From an uncultured Bacilli bacterium (lineage in GTDB: Bacteria > Bacillota_I > Bacilli_A > RFN20 > CAG-826): a stretch of DNA of 64,000 bases. The stretch covers positions 62,001 to 126,000 of the forward strand of contig CALVOX010000003.1 of NCBI GenBank assembly GCA_944350425.1, in the 5' to 3' direction. This document shows, piece by piece, positions 1-9,575 of the stretch (the first letter of the stretch is position 1; each line of letters begins with the position of its first letter). A model generated the notes under the pieces. The model was not told the DNA's origin. It worked only from the letters and a program-made list of their open reading frames with translations, and ran no database searches. Position numbers and translations under genes: made by a program.

Positions 1-137
1 TTACTGATAAAGCAACTCATAGAGTAGATTTAGCTCATGACGGAAAACCTGTTGCGGATTTCTATGTTGAAGGTGAAAAACCATTAAAAGTTTACGAATT
101 CTGCAACCTCCATGGTTTATGGGTAAAAGAACTTTAA
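1..137 (+). CDS. Superoxide reductase (desulfoferrodoxin/neelaredoxin family), C-terminal fragment
   Basis: Only the last 44 codons are inside the window, read in the frame ending with TAA at 135-137. The tail reads ...KVYEFCNLHGLW..., which matches the C-terminal metal-binding motif (Cys-Asn-x-His) of superoxide reductases, where the Cys and His ligate the catalytic non-haem iron. The enzyme reduces superoxide to hydrogen peroxide without making oxygen and is typical of anaerobes. The stop is followed within 30 bases by a strong terminator. The N-terminus, and whether a desulforedoxin domain is present, lie outside the window. Confidence 0.85.
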   Translation, partial: TDKATHRVDLAHDGKPVADFYVEGEKPLKVYEFCNLHGLWVKEL

Positions 138-163
138 TCTTAAATATTATTAAATAATTAATT

Positions 164-193
164 AAAATAACTTAGGAACTCCTAAGTTATTTT
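164..193 (+). terminator. Rho-independent terminator after superoxide reductase
   Basis: A perfect 13-bp inverted repeat (164-176 with 181-193) around a 4-base loop ends in a run of T. It closes the upstream superoxide reductase transcript; the next gene starts 16 bases later. Confidence 0.85.
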
Positions 194-209
194 AAAATTA
201 TTAAGAATT

Positions 210-1136
210 ATGGTTTTATTTATTAGCGGAAGATGCGACATATTAACTTATTATCCCAAATGGTTATTAAATCGAATAAAAGAAGGCTTTGTAGATACTA
301 GAAATCCTTATTTTCCAAAACAAGTTTCTAGAATCTATTTCAAAAATGTTGATATGATAGTTTTTTGCACTAAAAATCCTCGTCCATTTTTACCTTACTT
401 GGATGAAGTTGATAAATTGCTTCCTACTACTCCTTTAATATTTCATATAACCATAACCCCTTATAATAAAGATATTGAACCAATAATTGCACCTTTAAAG
501 AAAGATGTAATTGAAGACATTAAATATTTATCAAATAGATATGGTAAAAACAAAATATTCGTCCGATATGATCCAATTATTAAAAATAAACATTACACCA
601 TTTCTTACCACATAAAAGCATTTAAAAAACTATTTTATTTAATTAAAGATTATACATCTAATATTGTGATATCATTTGTCGATAAATATAAAAATACGTT
701 AAAAAATGATAAAGAAATGAAAATAGAGGAATTTACTAACGAAGATTATAAAAATATCGGCGAATCTTTTTATGAAATAGTAAAAGGTAGCGATATAAAA
801 ATATTTACTTGTGGTGAAAAAGAAAACTTAATGTCTTATGGTTTTGATAAAGGTAGCTGCATTACAAAAGAATATGTAAAAGAAATATGTAAGGAATTTG
901 GAAAAGATATTTCAACCTCGAAACAAACTTTTAGAAAACAAAATAATCATTATTGCGAGTGTATCAAAATGGTTGATATAGGTTATTACAATTGTTGCCT
1001 ATCTTATTGCAAATATTGTTATGCCAACTATGATGAAAGAAAAGTAAAATATAACTTTTATAAGCACGATGAAAATTCTTCCTTACTTATCGGAAAATTA
1101 GAAGATGATGATGTTATAAAAGAGCGTATAAATTAA
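210..1136 (+). CDS. DUF1848 domain-containing protein with C-terminal Cys cluster
   Basis: The 308-residue product matches the DUF1848 family from end to end: an N-terminal SGRCDI.. segment (usually S.SRRTDIP), a conserved RNPY..QVSRI stretch near residues 31-43, the FCTKNPRPF motif near 52-60, and a C-terminal C-x-C followed by CLSYCKYCYA (Cys263, Cys267, Cys270; CX3CX2C). The cysteine spacing is that of radical-SAM [4Fe-4S] sites, although it lies at the C-terminus rather than the N-terminus. The biochemical role of the family is not established. The ATG has no obvious Shine-Dalgarno and sits just behind the terminator at 164-193. Family assignment is firm; any function is inference. Confidence 0.85.
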   Translation: MVLFISGRCDILTYYPKWLLNRIKEGFVDTRNPYFPKQVSRIYFKNVDMIVFCTKNPRPFLPYLDEVDKLLPTTPLIFHITITPYNKDIEPIIAPLKKDVIEDIKYLSNRYGKNKIFVRYDPIIKNKHYTISYHIKAFKKLFYLIKDYTSNIVISFVDKYKNTLKNDKEMKIEEFTNEDYKNIGESFYEIVKGSDIKIFTCGEKENLMSYGFDKGSCITKEYVKEICKEFGKDISTSKQTFRKQNNHYCECIKMVDIGYYNCCLSYCKYCYANYDERKVKYNFYKHDENSSLLIGKLEDDDVIKERIN

Positions 1137-1139
1137 CGT

Positions 1140-1168
1140 TTGATTTACCTAGCAAGTTTTGATATTAT
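1140..1168 (+). promoter_or_regulatory. Promoter of tRNA-His
   Basis: TTGATT (1140-1145) and TATTAT (1163-1168) are separated by 17 bases, a good sigma-70/SigA match, with the expected start about 14 bases before the tRNA. Confidence 0.65.
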
Positions 1169-1188
1169 ATTAAGGCACTTAAAAATAT

Positions 1189-1265
1189 GGCGAAATTGGA
1201 GAAGCGGTTAACTCACTTGGCTGTGAACCAAGCATTCACCGGTTCGATCCCGGTATTTCGCCCCA
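1189..1265 (+). tRNA. tRNA-His (anticodon GTG)
   Basis: A full cloverleaf is visible: 7-bp acceptor stem GCGAAAT/ATTTCGC, anticodon loop with GTG, T-stem ACCGG/CCGGT, and an encoded CCA at 1263-1265. The extra G at -1 (1189) opposite discriminator C73 is the tRNA-His identity signature, which supports the His call. The gene stands alone between its own promoter and terminator. Confidence 0.95.
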
Positions 1266-1275
1266 TATAGTGTAT

Positions 1276-1301
1276 AAACGCGATAACTATCGCGTTTTTT
1301 T
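1276..1301 (+). terminator. Terminator of tRNA-His
   Basis: AAACGCGAT (1276-1284) pairs with ATCGCGTTT (1289-1297) around a 4-base loop and is followed by T residues. Confidence 0.85.
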
Positions 1302-1315
1302 ATTTTCTAAAGAAA

Positions 1316-1339
1316 AAAGGCTTACCCACATAAGCCTTT
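1316..1339 (-). terminator. Terminator of the decarboxylase-family gene
   Basis: AAAGGCTTA/TAAGCCTTT forms a 9-bp stem with a 6-base loop; the T-run is on the minus strand, directly after the stop codon of the minus-strand gene at 1343. Confidence 0.85.
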
Positions 1340-1342
1340 AAA

Positions 1343-2908
1343 TTACTTCTTTTTATCAAAGAAAGATTGTTGGAAACTATTAGCCATCATTTTCATTTTA
1401 GATTTATTTAAGAACTTCTCTAGTTCTTCTTCTTTTAATTTCTTCTCATCAATAACGCTAACAGCATTAGGTCCTTCATAGTCGCTTATAATATTTGCTT
1501 TAATTTTTCTATAATAAGCAAGTTCATCAATTACTTCTTTAGTGAATCTTTCTCCAGGAACAATTAAAGGAATTCCAGGTGGATAAATCATGATTGTTTC
1601 TTTTGCTATTTTATTTAAGGCGTTTTGTAATTTAACTACTTTTAAAGGAGCCTGATAAGCTTCTCTAGGAGTTAAAGCTAACTCTGGAAAGTGAGTCATA
1701 TAACGATGATTTTCATATGTCATAGTAGGTTCATAATATTTCTCGCTAATCTTTCTTAATGCGTTACATAAAATAGTTATATCTTTTTCTTTTGAACCAA
1801 CAGTAAAAAGTAATAAGAAAACATAATTTTCAGCTAATTCTATTTGAATATGAAAACGATCTCTTAAAATTTTATATAGCTCGAATCCTGAAATTGATAA
1901 CTTATCAATTTCAACACAAACTTTTGTATCGTCATAAGAAAAGGCACCTTTTGATTTAAAATACTCTTTATCATGTGCAATAAATCCAGGTATTTTATTA
2001 ATTTCTTCTCTGCAAATCTTAGCAAGACGAATTGCTTCATTAATATGTTTTTTTCCTTCAAAAACTAAAAATTTTCTTGCACTATCAAGTGAAGCAATAA
2101 GTAGAGATGAAGGTGATGTTGTTGTTAGAAGATTAAACGTTTTTACAACATCATATCTTAAAACCCTTTCCCCTTTAACAAGTAAAACTGAAGACTGAGT
2201 TAAACTTCCACCAGTTTTATGAACTGATAAAGTTGACATATCAGCACCTGCATCCATTGCAGAAATAGGTAAAGAATTTGAAAAATAAAAGTGTGTTCCA
2301 TGTGCTTCATCAACCAAGACTAGCATATGATGTAAATGAGCATATTCAACTATCTTTTTTAAATTAGTAGTTGCACCAAAATATGTAGGATTAATAATAA
2401 AAATTGCTTTTGCATCGCTATGAAGGTCAATCGCTTTTTTCCGTTCTCTATAAGAAATTTGATTTACAATTTCTGTTTGTTCATCGATTTCAGGCATTAA
2501 AAATATAGGGGTTGCTCCACACAAAATTAAGGCTGAAATTACTGATTTATGTACATTTCTTGGAAGTAAAATCTTATCTCCTTCACTTAAAGTGGACATA
2601 AGCATAATAAGATTTCCTTCGCTGGATCCATTTACTAAAAATTTAGAATAGGAAGCATTTGTTGCTTCAGAAAAAAGCTCTTGAGCTTCTTTTATTACAG
2701 TGCGTGGATGAGACAAATTATCCATCCCTCTAGGGGCGTTAACATCGCTTTTATATATTGAATCTCCAAAAACTTTATTAAAATCTGTTTCGATATTTCC
2801 TTGGTGATGACCAGGAACATCGAATACAGCTTGTTTTTCGGATAAATACTTTTTATATGCTTCAAGATAAGGGGTCTTGAGTTGCTTTTTGAAATCAAAC
2901 TTTTTCAT
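1343..2908 (-). CDS. Orn/Lys/Arg decarboxylase-family PLP-dependent enzyme (SpeA/Cad-like)
   Basis: The 521-residue protein is a fold-type I PLP enzyme of the Orn/Lys/Arg decarboxylase major-domain family, close in layout and length to the Bacillus SpeA type. Visible are VPGHHQGN near residue 31, the cofactor Asp and following His in VDEAHGTH (Asp200, His203), and the Schiff-base Lys231 in SVHKTGGSLTQSS. It would decarboxylate lysine, arginine or ornithine to a polyamine precursor; the substrate cannot be fixed from sequence. The gene is monocistronic. A TTGTTA-17-TATTAT promoter places the transcript start about 2 bases before the ATG, so the mRNA is probably leaderless. Confidence 0.85.
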   Translation of the reverse strand: MKKFDFKKQLKTPYLEAYKKYLSEKQAVFDVPGHHQGNIETDFNKVFGDSIYKSDVNAPRGMDNLSHPRTVIKEAQELFSEATNASYSKFLVNGSSEGNLIMLMSTLSEGDKILLPRNVHKSVISALILCGATPIFLMPEIDEQTEIVNQISYRERKKAIDLHSDAKAIFIINPTYFGATTNLKKIVEYAHLHHMLVLVDEAHGTHFYFSNSLPISAMDAGADMSTLSVHKTGGSLTQSSVLLVKGERVLRYDVVKTFNLLTTTSPSSLLIASLDSARKFLVFEGKKHINEAIRLAKICREEINKIPGFIAHDKEYFKSKGAFSYDDTKVCVEIDKLSISGFELYKILRDRFHIQIELAENYVFLLLFTVGSKEKDITILCNALRKISEKYYEPTMTYENHRYMTHFPELALTPREAYQAPLKVVKLQNALNKIAKETIMIYPPGIPLIVPGERFTKEVIDELAYYRKIKANIISDYEGPNAVSVIDEKKLKEEELEKFLNKSKMKMMANSFQQSFFDKKK

Positions 2909-2916
2909 TGCCTAAT

Positions 2917-2945
2917 ATAATAGTTACTTGCACTGCAAATAACAA
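2917..2945 (-). promoter_or_regulatory. Promoter of the decarboxylase-family gene
   Basis: On the minus strand, TTGTTA (2940-2945) and TATTAT (2917-2922) have a 17-base spacer. The predicted start is near 2910, two bases from the ATG at 2908. Confidence 0.6.
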
Positions 2946-2968
2946 TAATAAAATACATTTTTATGTAT

Positions 2969-2974
2969 TATAAT
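2969..2974 (+). promoter_or_regulatory. -10 box of the phosphodiesterase gene (near-leaderless)
   Basis: A perfect TATAAT ends 10 bases before the ATG at 2985, leaving about 4 bases of leader and no room for a Shine-Dalgarno. No clear -35 is seen. Confidence 0.5.
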
Positions 2975-2984
2975 TTCTAAAGTT

Positions 2985-3485
2985 ATGAAAATTGTTGTTG
3001 TAAGTGATTCACATGGTGACTATCAATCTTTATTAGATATTGTTAACAAAGAATATGGAACTGATATTTATATTCATTTAGGCGATTATTCTATCCCGGA
3101 TTATTTAATGAGCGACTTTTTAGTAGTCAAAGGAAACAATGATTACGGCAGCGAATTTCCTTTTCAAAGAACAATAACTATTGGAAAAAGTAAAAATATT
3201 AAAATTCATTTGGAACATGGCTTTAGTTTTATGTTCTTATTCAATCGTGAAAAATACATTAAAGAAAAAGACTGCGATATATTTTTATTTGGACATAGCC
3301 ACAAAAAAGAAGCATATAAAGAAGGAAAAACTTTTGTCTTTAATCCTGGAAGTCTAACTAAACCTAGAGATGAATCTAGAGGATCATATCTCGTTTTAAA
3401 TATAGATGAAAATTCTAAAAAAGGAGAAAAATTTGAATTAAAATACGAATTTAAATATCTTGATGATTTAGAAAATCGAGACTGA
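2985..3485 (+). CDS. YfcE/MJ0936-family metallophosphoesterase
   Basis: The 166-residue protein has the complete calcineurin-like metallophosphoesterase signature: Asp8-x-His10, GD at 33-34, G-N-N-D at 50-53, His78, and GHSH at 103-106, all expected to coordinate a two-metal centre. Length and motif order match the small YfcE/MJ0936 family (B. subtilis YsnB-like), which act as phosphodiesterases in vitro; the cellular substrate is unknown. The stop is TGA. The last 35 bases overlap the 3' end of the convergent gene at 3451. Confidence 0.88.
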   Translation: MKIVVVSDSHGDYQSLLDIVNKEYGTDIYIHLGDYSIPDYLMSDFLVVKGNNDYGSEFPFQRTITIGKSKNIKIHLEHGFSFMFLFNREKYIKEKDCDIFLFGHSHKKEAYKEGKTFVFNPGSLTKPRDESRGSYLVLNIDENSKKGEKFELKYEFKYLDDLENRD

Positions 3486-4743
3486 TACTTCTAGCCACTT
3501 TCATTGCACTAACAAAGCAAAACATTAGATTATATCCGCCACAGAGGCCATCCGAATCTAAAATTTCGCCAATAAAATGGATATTTTTGTTATTTTTTAA
3601 ACTTAATGAAGGTAAGTTTAAATTAGAATAAGAAACTCCACCAATTGTTACTTGTGATGACTTAAAATCATCTTCTAAAACATAATCAATTTCAAAGTCT
3701 TTCAAATTATTAAAAATTGTTTTGATTTTATTATCACTAAGTTTTACATTATCGTTATTCTTATCAATATTAAATATTTTTGATAAATATTTAGCGATAC
3801 TTATGCTAAAAATGCCATATAAAAGTGAAGATCCAAGTTCTTCATTATACTGTATAAAATCTGTATATTCATTAAAAGTTGGTATTAAATCTAAATGCAA
3901 GGATACATTTTTAATATGTTTATTGAAATGTAATCTTTTAATAATTGAATAGATATTAAAAGCAACTATTCCAGAAATATAATTTTTCTTAAATATAACC
4001 TCACCGCTTTCTTCATATTTAAATTCTTTAGATTCGAGCTTCATTTTAACTTTTAATCTTTCGTTTTCTATTTCATTAAAATTATTTCTTACTCTAATTG
4101 GAGAAAGTCCGGCATGGAGCTCATTAATTTTCACATCATGCCTTTCTAATATTTTAAAAATAGAACCGTCACTGCCTAAAGAAGGAGAAGACATGCCTCC
4201 AGTTGTAAAAATCAACTTATTAACTTCAATTGTTCTTTTATCGGTTTTAATTGTTATAAAATCCTTGTTCTCTTCATAATCTAGAAATTTTTCTTCTAAT
4301 GCAAAAGTTAAGTATGCTTTTAAGCTTTTTGAATTTTGATTAATATACGAAAAATTATTATTGATAATCCTTAAAAACAGGCTTAATACAGATTTAGCAC
4401 TTTTTGAAAAAGGGTAAACAAAAGACTCATAATTTTCGTTTGAGATATCTAATTTTAGCCCATGTTTTTCGAAATAAGCGATAATATCTTCGTTATTAAA
4501 CTCATCAAGTAAATTGTACGTTTCTTGATTATTGTAAGAAAAATCATTAATTATTTTATTGGCGATATTACATCTTCCATTTCCGGTTGCTAAAAATTTT
4601 CTGCCTATAATTTTATTTTTTTCTAAAACAATAATGTCCAAATTCATTCTTTTTAACTTAGAGACATTTTCTTTTAAAATATTACTTAAAGTATATAAAT
4701 ATAATATAGCGCTTGAAGATGCGCCAATTAAACAAAGCTTCAT
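3451..4743 (-). CDS. BaiN/RdsA (HI0933-like) family NAD(P)/FAD-dependent oxidoreductase
   Basis: The 430-residue flavoprotein shows the HI0933/BaiN family hallmarks: a GRKFLATGNGRCNIAN stretch near residue 48, a middle TGG(M)SSPSLGSDG segment, and the C-terminal GE-LD-DG-CGGYNLMF FAD-binding signature. The N-terminal dinucleotide loop is unusual: GASSSAI replaces the expected G-x-G-x-x-G, so the first Gly alone is kept. Family members are putative flavin oxidoreductases of unclear substrate; the name BaiN reflects one studied bile-acid role and should not be assumed here. Its -10 box TATAAT (4750-4755) predicts transcription starting at the A of the ATG, so the mRNA is likely leaderless. Confidence 0.85.
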   Translation of the reverse strand: MKLCLIGASSSAILYLYTLSNILKENVSKLKRMNLDIIVLEKNKIIGRKFLATGNGRCNIANKIINDFSYNNQETYNLLDEFNNEDIIAYFEKHGLKLDISNENYESFVYPFSKSAKSVLSLFLRIINNNFSYINQNSKSLKAYLTFALEEKFLDYEENKDFITIKTDKRTIEVNKLIFTTGGMSSPSLGSDGSIFKILERHDVKINELHAGLSPIRVRNNFNEIENERLKVKMKLESKEFKYEESGEVIFKKNYISGIVAFNIYSIIKRLHFNKHIKNVSLHLDLIPTFNEYTDFIQYNEELGSSLLYGIFSISIAKYLSKIFNIDKNNDNVKLSDNKIKTIFNNLKDFEIDYVLEDDFKSSQVTIGGVSYSNLNLPSLSLKNNKNIHFIGEILDSDGLCGGYNLMFCFVSAMKVARSISLDFLNHQDI

Positions 4744-4749
4744 AAAGTT

Positions 4750-4755
4750 ATTATA
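4750..4755 (-). promoter_or_regulatory. -10 box of the BaiN-like gene (leaderless)
   Basis: TATAAT on the minus strand ends 6 bases before the ATG at 4743; the standard +1 falls on the start codon itself. A TTAAAA -35-like element lies 17 bases upstream. Confidence 0.55.
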
Positions 4756-4809
4756 ATGTAAAAGATTTATCTTTTTAAGTTTTAATGCTTAATATGATAA
4801 AATTACCTT

Positions 4810-5493
4810 ATGGAAAAATTTGGACTTATTATTGCTGTTTTCAGCGAAATTAAAGCGTTACTTGATGAAAAAGGAGCTGTTTTGAATCAAATAGAAGAAA
4901 AACCATTTAATGTTTATGAATATAAAATTAATGAAAACAAGGTTTTATATATAATTCATTCAGGATGTGGTGAAGAATTCGCCTCAATAGCTACGACTTA
5001 CTTAATTTTAAAATATGGAGTTTCTACTATTTTTAATTACGGTGTGGTTGGTGCACTTAACCCTCATTTAAAAGAATGTGACACTTGTTTAATCAGCGAT
5101 GTCATTCAACACGACTTTGATACCGATTCAGTTGAACATAAAGGAATTGGATATCACGAAGAATTCGAAACTAATACATTTCATTGTGATTCAAAACTTA
5201 TCAAAAAAAGCCTAAATATTGTTGATTTACCCATTTACAAACTTTGTAGTGGAAACAAATTTATAGCAACTGAGCAAGATAGAAAACACCTTTTTAATAA
5301 CTTCCAAGCTGACGTTTGTGATATGGAGTTAGTTGGTATTTTAATGACTGCTAAACTATTTAATCTACCGGTTTTGTCAATTAAAGGAGTCAGTGATTCT
5401 TATCAAGCTAACGTGCAAGATTTTGAAGTTTTAGCCTATAAGTCGGCCTCAATTGCTGTTAAAATAATTCTAAATATCATCGAAAATATTTAA
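4810..5493 (+). CDS. 5'-methylthioadenosine/S-adenosylhomocysteine nucleosidase family protein
   Basis: The 227-residue protein matches the MTA/SAH nucleosidase fold (PNP/UDP family). The key residues line up with E. coli MtnN: general-acid Glu13 in FSEIKAL, the ribose-binding Met172-Glu173 in CDMELVG, and catalytic Asp196 in KGVSDSY, with the glycine-rich FNYGVVGAL near residue 75. It would split MTA or SAH to free adenine, removing by-products of SAM use; metK at 46 kb supplies SAM. Sequence is divergent, so another nucleosidase specificity is possible. A TATGAT box gives a leader of only about 5 bases. Confidence 0.8.
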   Translation: MEKFGLIIAVFSEIKALLDEKGAVLNQIEEKPFNVYEYKINENKVLYIIHSGCGEEFASIATTYLILKYGVSTIFNYGVVGALNPHLKECDTCLISDVIQHDFDTDSVEHKGIGYHEEFETNTFHCDSKLIKKSLNIVDLPIYKLCSGNKFIATEQDRKHLFNNFQADVCDMELVGILMTAKLFNLPVLSIKGVSDSYQANVQDFEVLAYKSASIAVKIILNIIENI

Positions 5494-5540
5494 TTCGCAA
5501 TTGTAACGTACAATTTATTCTATTCTTAATTTTAAATATA

Positions 5541-5569
5541 AAAAAGGTCACAATGTGTGTGACCTTTTT
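5541..5569. terminator. Bidirectional terminator between the nucleosidase gene and tuf
   Basis: A 12-bp stem (5541-5552 with 5558-5569) starts with A5 and ends with T5, so it can end transcripts from both convergent genes. Confidence 0.88.
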
Positions 5570-5593
5570 GTTTGCTTTGATAGAATCAGTTAA

Positions 5594-6778
5594 CTATTTT
5601 AAGATTTCGCTAACTGTACCAGCACCAACTGTTCTACCACCTTCACGGATGGAGAATTTAGTACCTTTTTCAATAGCGACTGGGTGAATTAATTCAACTG
5701 TGAAGCTGACGTTATCACCTGGCATAACCATTGAAATGTCTGATGGTAATGTAATTGTTCCAGTAATATCTGTTGTGTGGAAGTAGAATTGTGGTCTGTA
5801 GTTAGTAACGAAACCAGTATGTCTACCACCTTCTTCTTTTGTTAAGACGTAAACTTGGCAAGTGAATTTTGTATGTGGAGTAACTGAACCTGGTTTTGCT
5901 AAGACTTGTCCTCTAACGACTTGATCTCTGTTGACACCTCTTAAAAGGATACCAGCGTTATCGCCTGCTTCAGCGAAATCAAGTGTTTTTCTGAACATTT
6001 CAATACCAGTAACGACTGATTTAATTGTAGGTTTAATACCGACGATTTCAACTTCATCGTTTAATTTAACTTGACCTCTTTCAACTCTACCAGTAACGAC
6101 TGTACCTCTACCAGTAATTGTAAGAACGTCTTCGATTGGCATTAAGAATGGTTTATCAACATCTCTTTCTGGATCAGGAATGTATGAATCAACAGCATCC
6201 ATTAATTCCATAATTTGTTTTTCAGCTTCTGCATCGCCATCGAGAGCTTTTCTAGCAGAACCTCTGATAACTGGAGTTGTATCTCCTGGGAAACCGTATT
6301 TATTTAATAAGTCTCTAACATCCATTTCGACTAAATCGATTAATTCTGGATCATCGACTAAGTCACATTTATTTAAGAAGACTACGATATAAGGAACACC
6401 GACTTGTTTTGCAAGAAGAATGTGTTCTCTTGTTTGAGGCATAACACCATCTGTTGCAGCAACGACCAAGATAGCTCCATCCATTTGAGCAGCACCAGTA
6501 ATCATATTTTTAACATAGTCTGCGTGCCCTGGACAGTCAACGTGTGCATAGTGTCTTTTTGCTGTTTGATATTCGATGTGAGCAGTATTAATTGTAATAC
6601 CTCTTGCTTTTTCTTCTGGTGCAGCATCGATTTGATCGTAATCTTTAACTTCAGATAAGCCTTTTTTACCTAAAACGTGTGTGATAGCAGCTGTTAAGGT
6701 TGTTTTACCATGGTCGACGTGGCCAATGGTACCAATATTCATATGAACCTTACTTCTATCAAATTTTTGTTTTGCCAT
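5594..6778 (-). CDS. tuf: Elongation factor Tu
   Basis: The 394-residue GTPase delivers aminoacyl-tRNA to the ribosome. The P-loop GHVDHGKT is at residues 19-26, DCPGHADY near 82 and NKCD near 136, followed by the two beta-barrel domains; length is standard. It is the last gene of the str cluster but is separated from fusA by 146 bases that contain its own promoter (6825-6853), and it has a strong GGAGG Shine-Dalgarno, consistent with expression above the rest of the operon. Confidence 0.98.
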   Translation of the reverse strand: MAKQKFDRSKVHMNIGTIGHVDHGKTTLTAAITHVLGKKGLSEVKDYDQIDAAPEEKARGITINTAHIEYQTAKRHYAHVDCPGHADYVKNMITGAAQMDGAILVVAATDGVMPQTREHILLAKQVGVPYIVVFLNKCDLVDDPELIDLVEMDVRDLLNKYGFPGDTTPVIRGSARKALDGDAEAEKQIMELMDAVDSYIPDPERDVDKPFLMPIEDVLTITGRGTVVTGRVERGQVKLNDEVEIVGIKPTIKSVVTGIEMFRKTLDFAEAGDNAGILLRGVNRDQVVRGQVLAKPGSVTPHTKFTCQVYVLTKEEGGRHTGFVTNYRPQFYFHTTDITGTITLPSDISMVMPGDNVSFTVELIHPVAIEKGTKFSIREGGRTVGAGTVSEILK

Positions 6779-6824
6779 AAGTATTCATTTCCTCCTAATG
6801 ATATCTTGCTTTTGCAATGATATT

Positions 6825-6853
6825 ATTTTATAGCATTTATATCAACATATCAA
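6825..6853 (-). promoter_or_regulatory. Internal promoter of tuf
   Basis: TTGATA (6848-6853) and TAAAAT (6825-6830) on the minus strand have a 17-base spacer. The predicted leader (from about 6818) includes a small hairpin with a TTGC/GCAA core before the GGAGG site. Confidence 0.6.
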
Positions 6854-6924
6854 TAAATTACTTATAGTAAACTACTTGTAATTTATTGATAAAATTGACT
6901 TTTAAATTGATTTTTCTGAGCTAA

Positions 6925-8997
6925 TTAACGGCCGCTCATGCCTGAATTTTTAACAATTTCTTCTTGAATGAATTTTGGACATTCTCCGAAATGGTCAAAT
7001 TCCATTGTATAGCTTCCTCGACCTTGTGTGAAGCTTCTTAAATCAGTGACATAGCCAAACATTTCTGCAAGTGGTACTTCTGCGTCAATAATCTTAGCGT
7101 TACCTCTTTGAGATTCGCCTGTCATTTGACCTCTTCTTCTTGAAATATCACCAATAACATCACCATAGTAGTTTTCTGGAACTGTAATTTCAACCTTCAT
7201 AATTGGTTCAAGAATTACAGGGGAACATTTCTTAGCAGCTTCTTTAAGTGCCATTGAAGCAGCAATCTTATAAGCAGCTTCGGAAGAGTCGACATCATGG
7301 TAAGAACCATCATGTAATGTGGCTTTAATATCGATTACTGGATAACCAGCGATTAAGCCTCTTTGTAATGCATCTTCAAGACCATCTTGTGTAGGTTTGA
7401 TATATTCTTTTGGAATAACGCCACCAACAATACCATTGACGAATTCAAATCCTTTGCCTGGGTTTGGTTCAAATTTGATAACAACGTGACCATATTGTCC
7501 TCTACCACCGGATTGTCTGATATATTTACCTTCACAATCTCCAGTAGCTTTAATTGTTTCTCTATAACCAACTTGAGGTTTACCAACATTGACTTGAACG
7601 CCAAATTCTCTCTTTAATCTATCAACGATAATATCAAGGTGTAATTCACCAACACCAGCGATAATTGTTTGTCCGCTTTCTTCTGAAGTATGTACTCTAA
7701 ATGTTGGGTCTTCTTCAGCAAGTTTAGAAAGAGCAAAAGTCATCTTTTCTTGGTCAGCTTTTGTCTTTGGTTCAACAGCTTCTTCAATAACTGGTTCTGG
7801 GAATTCCATCTTTTCTAACATGACGAAGTTATTTTCTTCACAGATAGTTTCACCGGTTGTTGTGTTCTTTAAACCGATGATGGCACCGATTTCACCAGCA
7901 TGGAGAGCTTCAACTTCTTCTCTATGGTTAGCGTGCATTAAGACTAATCTACCAATTCTTTCTTTAGTATTCTTGTTTGAATTTAAAACGTATGAACCTG
8001 ATTTTAAAACACCACTATAAACTCTAACATAAGCTAATCTACCAATGAATGGATCAGTTGCAATCTTGAATACTAAACCAACGAAAGGAGCATTATCGTC
8101 AGATTTGCATTCAATTTGATTACCGTTTTTATCATATCCTTTAGCACCAGGGATATCGAGTGGTGAAGGAAGATAATCAATAACACCATCAAGTAATAAT
8201 TGAATACCTTTATTTTTATAAGCAGAACCACAGAAGACTGGGTGGAATGTACCAGAAATTGTTGCTTTTCTAATAACAGCTTTAATTTCTTCTACTGTTG
8301 GTTCTTGGCCATCTAAGACTTTCATCATTAAATCATCATCAAAAGATGCAATTGTTTCTAATAAATCTTGTCTTAATGCTTTGCATTTTTCTAAATATTG
8401 CTCAGGGATTGGAACTTCTTTTGGATGGTCTTTATCTGTAAAATCCCAACCTTGCATTTTAATAATATCGATAACTCCAGTTAAAGTTGAAGAAATACCG
8501 ATAGGATATTGTACAGGTCTTGCGTTTGCACCTAATTTTTCATGTAATGAATCGACACACATTTCAAAATCGGCACCGATAGCATCGAGCTTGTTAACGA
8601 AGACAATTCTAGGAACACCATATTTTGATCCTTGTCTCCAAACAGTTTCAGTTTGTGGCTCGACACCATTTTTACCATCAAGAACTGTAATAGCACCGTC
8701 AAGAACTCTTAAAGAACGTTCAACTTCGACTGTAAAGTCGACGTGCCCAGGAGTATCAATAATATTAAAACGATGATTGTTCCAGAAACATGTGGTTGCA
8801 GCAGAAGTAATTGTAATACCTCTTTCTTGTTCTTGTACCATCCAGTCCATTGTTGCTGCGCCTTCATGGACTTCACCTATCTTATGAATCTTGTGTGTAT
8901 AATATAAGATACGTTCTGTTGTAGTAGTTTTACCAGCATCAATGTGAGCCATGATACCGATATTACGTGTATGATGTAAATCGTATTCTCTTGCCAT
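6925..8997 (-). CDS. fusA: Elongation factor G
   Basis: The 690-residue translocation GTPase has the P-loop AHIDAGKTT near residue 17, DTPGHVDF near 81 and NKLD near 135, then domains II-V. Length is that of canonical EF-G rather than the tetracycline-protection or EF-G2 paralogues. It sits between rpsG and tuf in the classical str order. It powers ribosomal translocation and, with RRF, recycling. Confidence 0.98.
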   Translation of the reverse strand: MAREYDLHHTRNIGIMAHIDAGKTTTTERILYYTHKIHKIGEVHEGAATMDWMVQEQERGITITSAATTCFWNNHRFNIIDTPGHVDFTVEVERSLRVLDGAITVLDGKNGVEPQTETVWRQGSKYGVPRIVFVNKLDAIGADFEMCVDSLHEKLGANARPVQYPIGISSTLTGVIDIIKMQGWDFTDKDHPKEVPIPEQYLEKCKALRQDLLETIASFDDDLMMKVLDGQEPTVEEIKAVIRKATISGTFHPVFCGSAYKNKGIQLLLDGVIDYLPSPLDIPGAKGYDKNGNQIECKSDDNAPFVGLVFKIATDPFIGRLAYVRVYSGVLKSGSYVLNSNKNTKERIGRLVLMHANHREEVEALHAGEIGAIIGLKNTTTGETICEENNFVMLEKMEFPEPVIEEAVEPKTKADQEKMTFALSKLAEEDPTFRVHTSEESGQTIIAGVGELHLDIIVDRLKREFGVQVNVGKPQVGYRETIKATGDCEGKYIRQSGGRGQYGHVVIKFEPNPGKGFEFVNGIVGGVIPKEYIKPTQDGLEDALQRGLIAGYPVIDIKATLHDGSYHDVDSSEAAYKIAASMALKEAAKKCSPVILEPIMKVEITVPENYYGDVIGDISRRRGQMTGESQRGNAKIIDAEVPLAEMFGYVTDLRSFTQGRGSYTMEFDHFGECPKFIQEEIVKNSGMSGR

Positions 8998-9081
8998 AAT
9001 AAATCCTTTAAAATTTCAACTTTATAATTGTAATAAAAACAATATTAATTTTTTATTAATTTGTGTAAATAATTGTTTAGA

Positions 9082-9552
9082 TTACCATTTATAGTGAGCG
9101 TAAGCTTTATTAGCTTCAGCCATTTTATGGACATCTTCTCTTTTCTTAACAGAACCACCTGTTCCATTAGCAGCATCAATGATTTCGTTGCATAATTTTT
9201 CTTCCATGCTCTTTTCTTTTCTTAATCTAGCATAGGAAACTAACCATCTTAAACCTAAAGTAACTTTTCTTTCTTTAGAAACTTCAGTAGGAACTTGATA
9301 GTTTGCACCACCAATTCTTTTTGCTTTTAATTCAACTTCAGGCATAACGTTTTTAATAGCTGTAGCAAAAACGTCCATTGCAGATTTATTTGTTTTAGCT
9401 TCAATCATTTCAAATGATTTGTATAAAATTCTTTGAGCTGTACCTTTTTTACCATCTAACATGATTTTGTTAATTAATCTAGTAACTAATTTTGAATTAT
9501 AGATTGGATCTGGTAAGACATCTCTCTTTGGAATATAACCTTTTCTTGACAT
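9082..9552 (-). CDS. rpsG: 30S ribosomal protein S7
   Basis: The 156-residue protein has the S7 N-terminal [14 protein letters not shown] and the VGGANYQVP-type segment (here IGGANYQVP). It nucleates assembly of the 16S rRNA 3' major domain and, in many bacteria, represses its own operon. It lies 23 bases downstream of rpsL with a GGAGA-type site, in the str operon. Confidence 0.98.
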   Translation of the reverse strand: MSRKGYIPKRDVLPDPIYNSKLVTRLINKIMLDGKKGTAQRILYKSFEMIEAKTNKSAMDVFATAIKNVMPEVELKAKRIGGANYQVPTEVSKERKVTLGLRWLVSYARLRKEKSMEEKLCNEIIDAANGTGGSVKKREDVHKMAEANKAYAHYKW

Positions 9553-9575
9553 AATTTATCTCCTCTCTACTTTAA

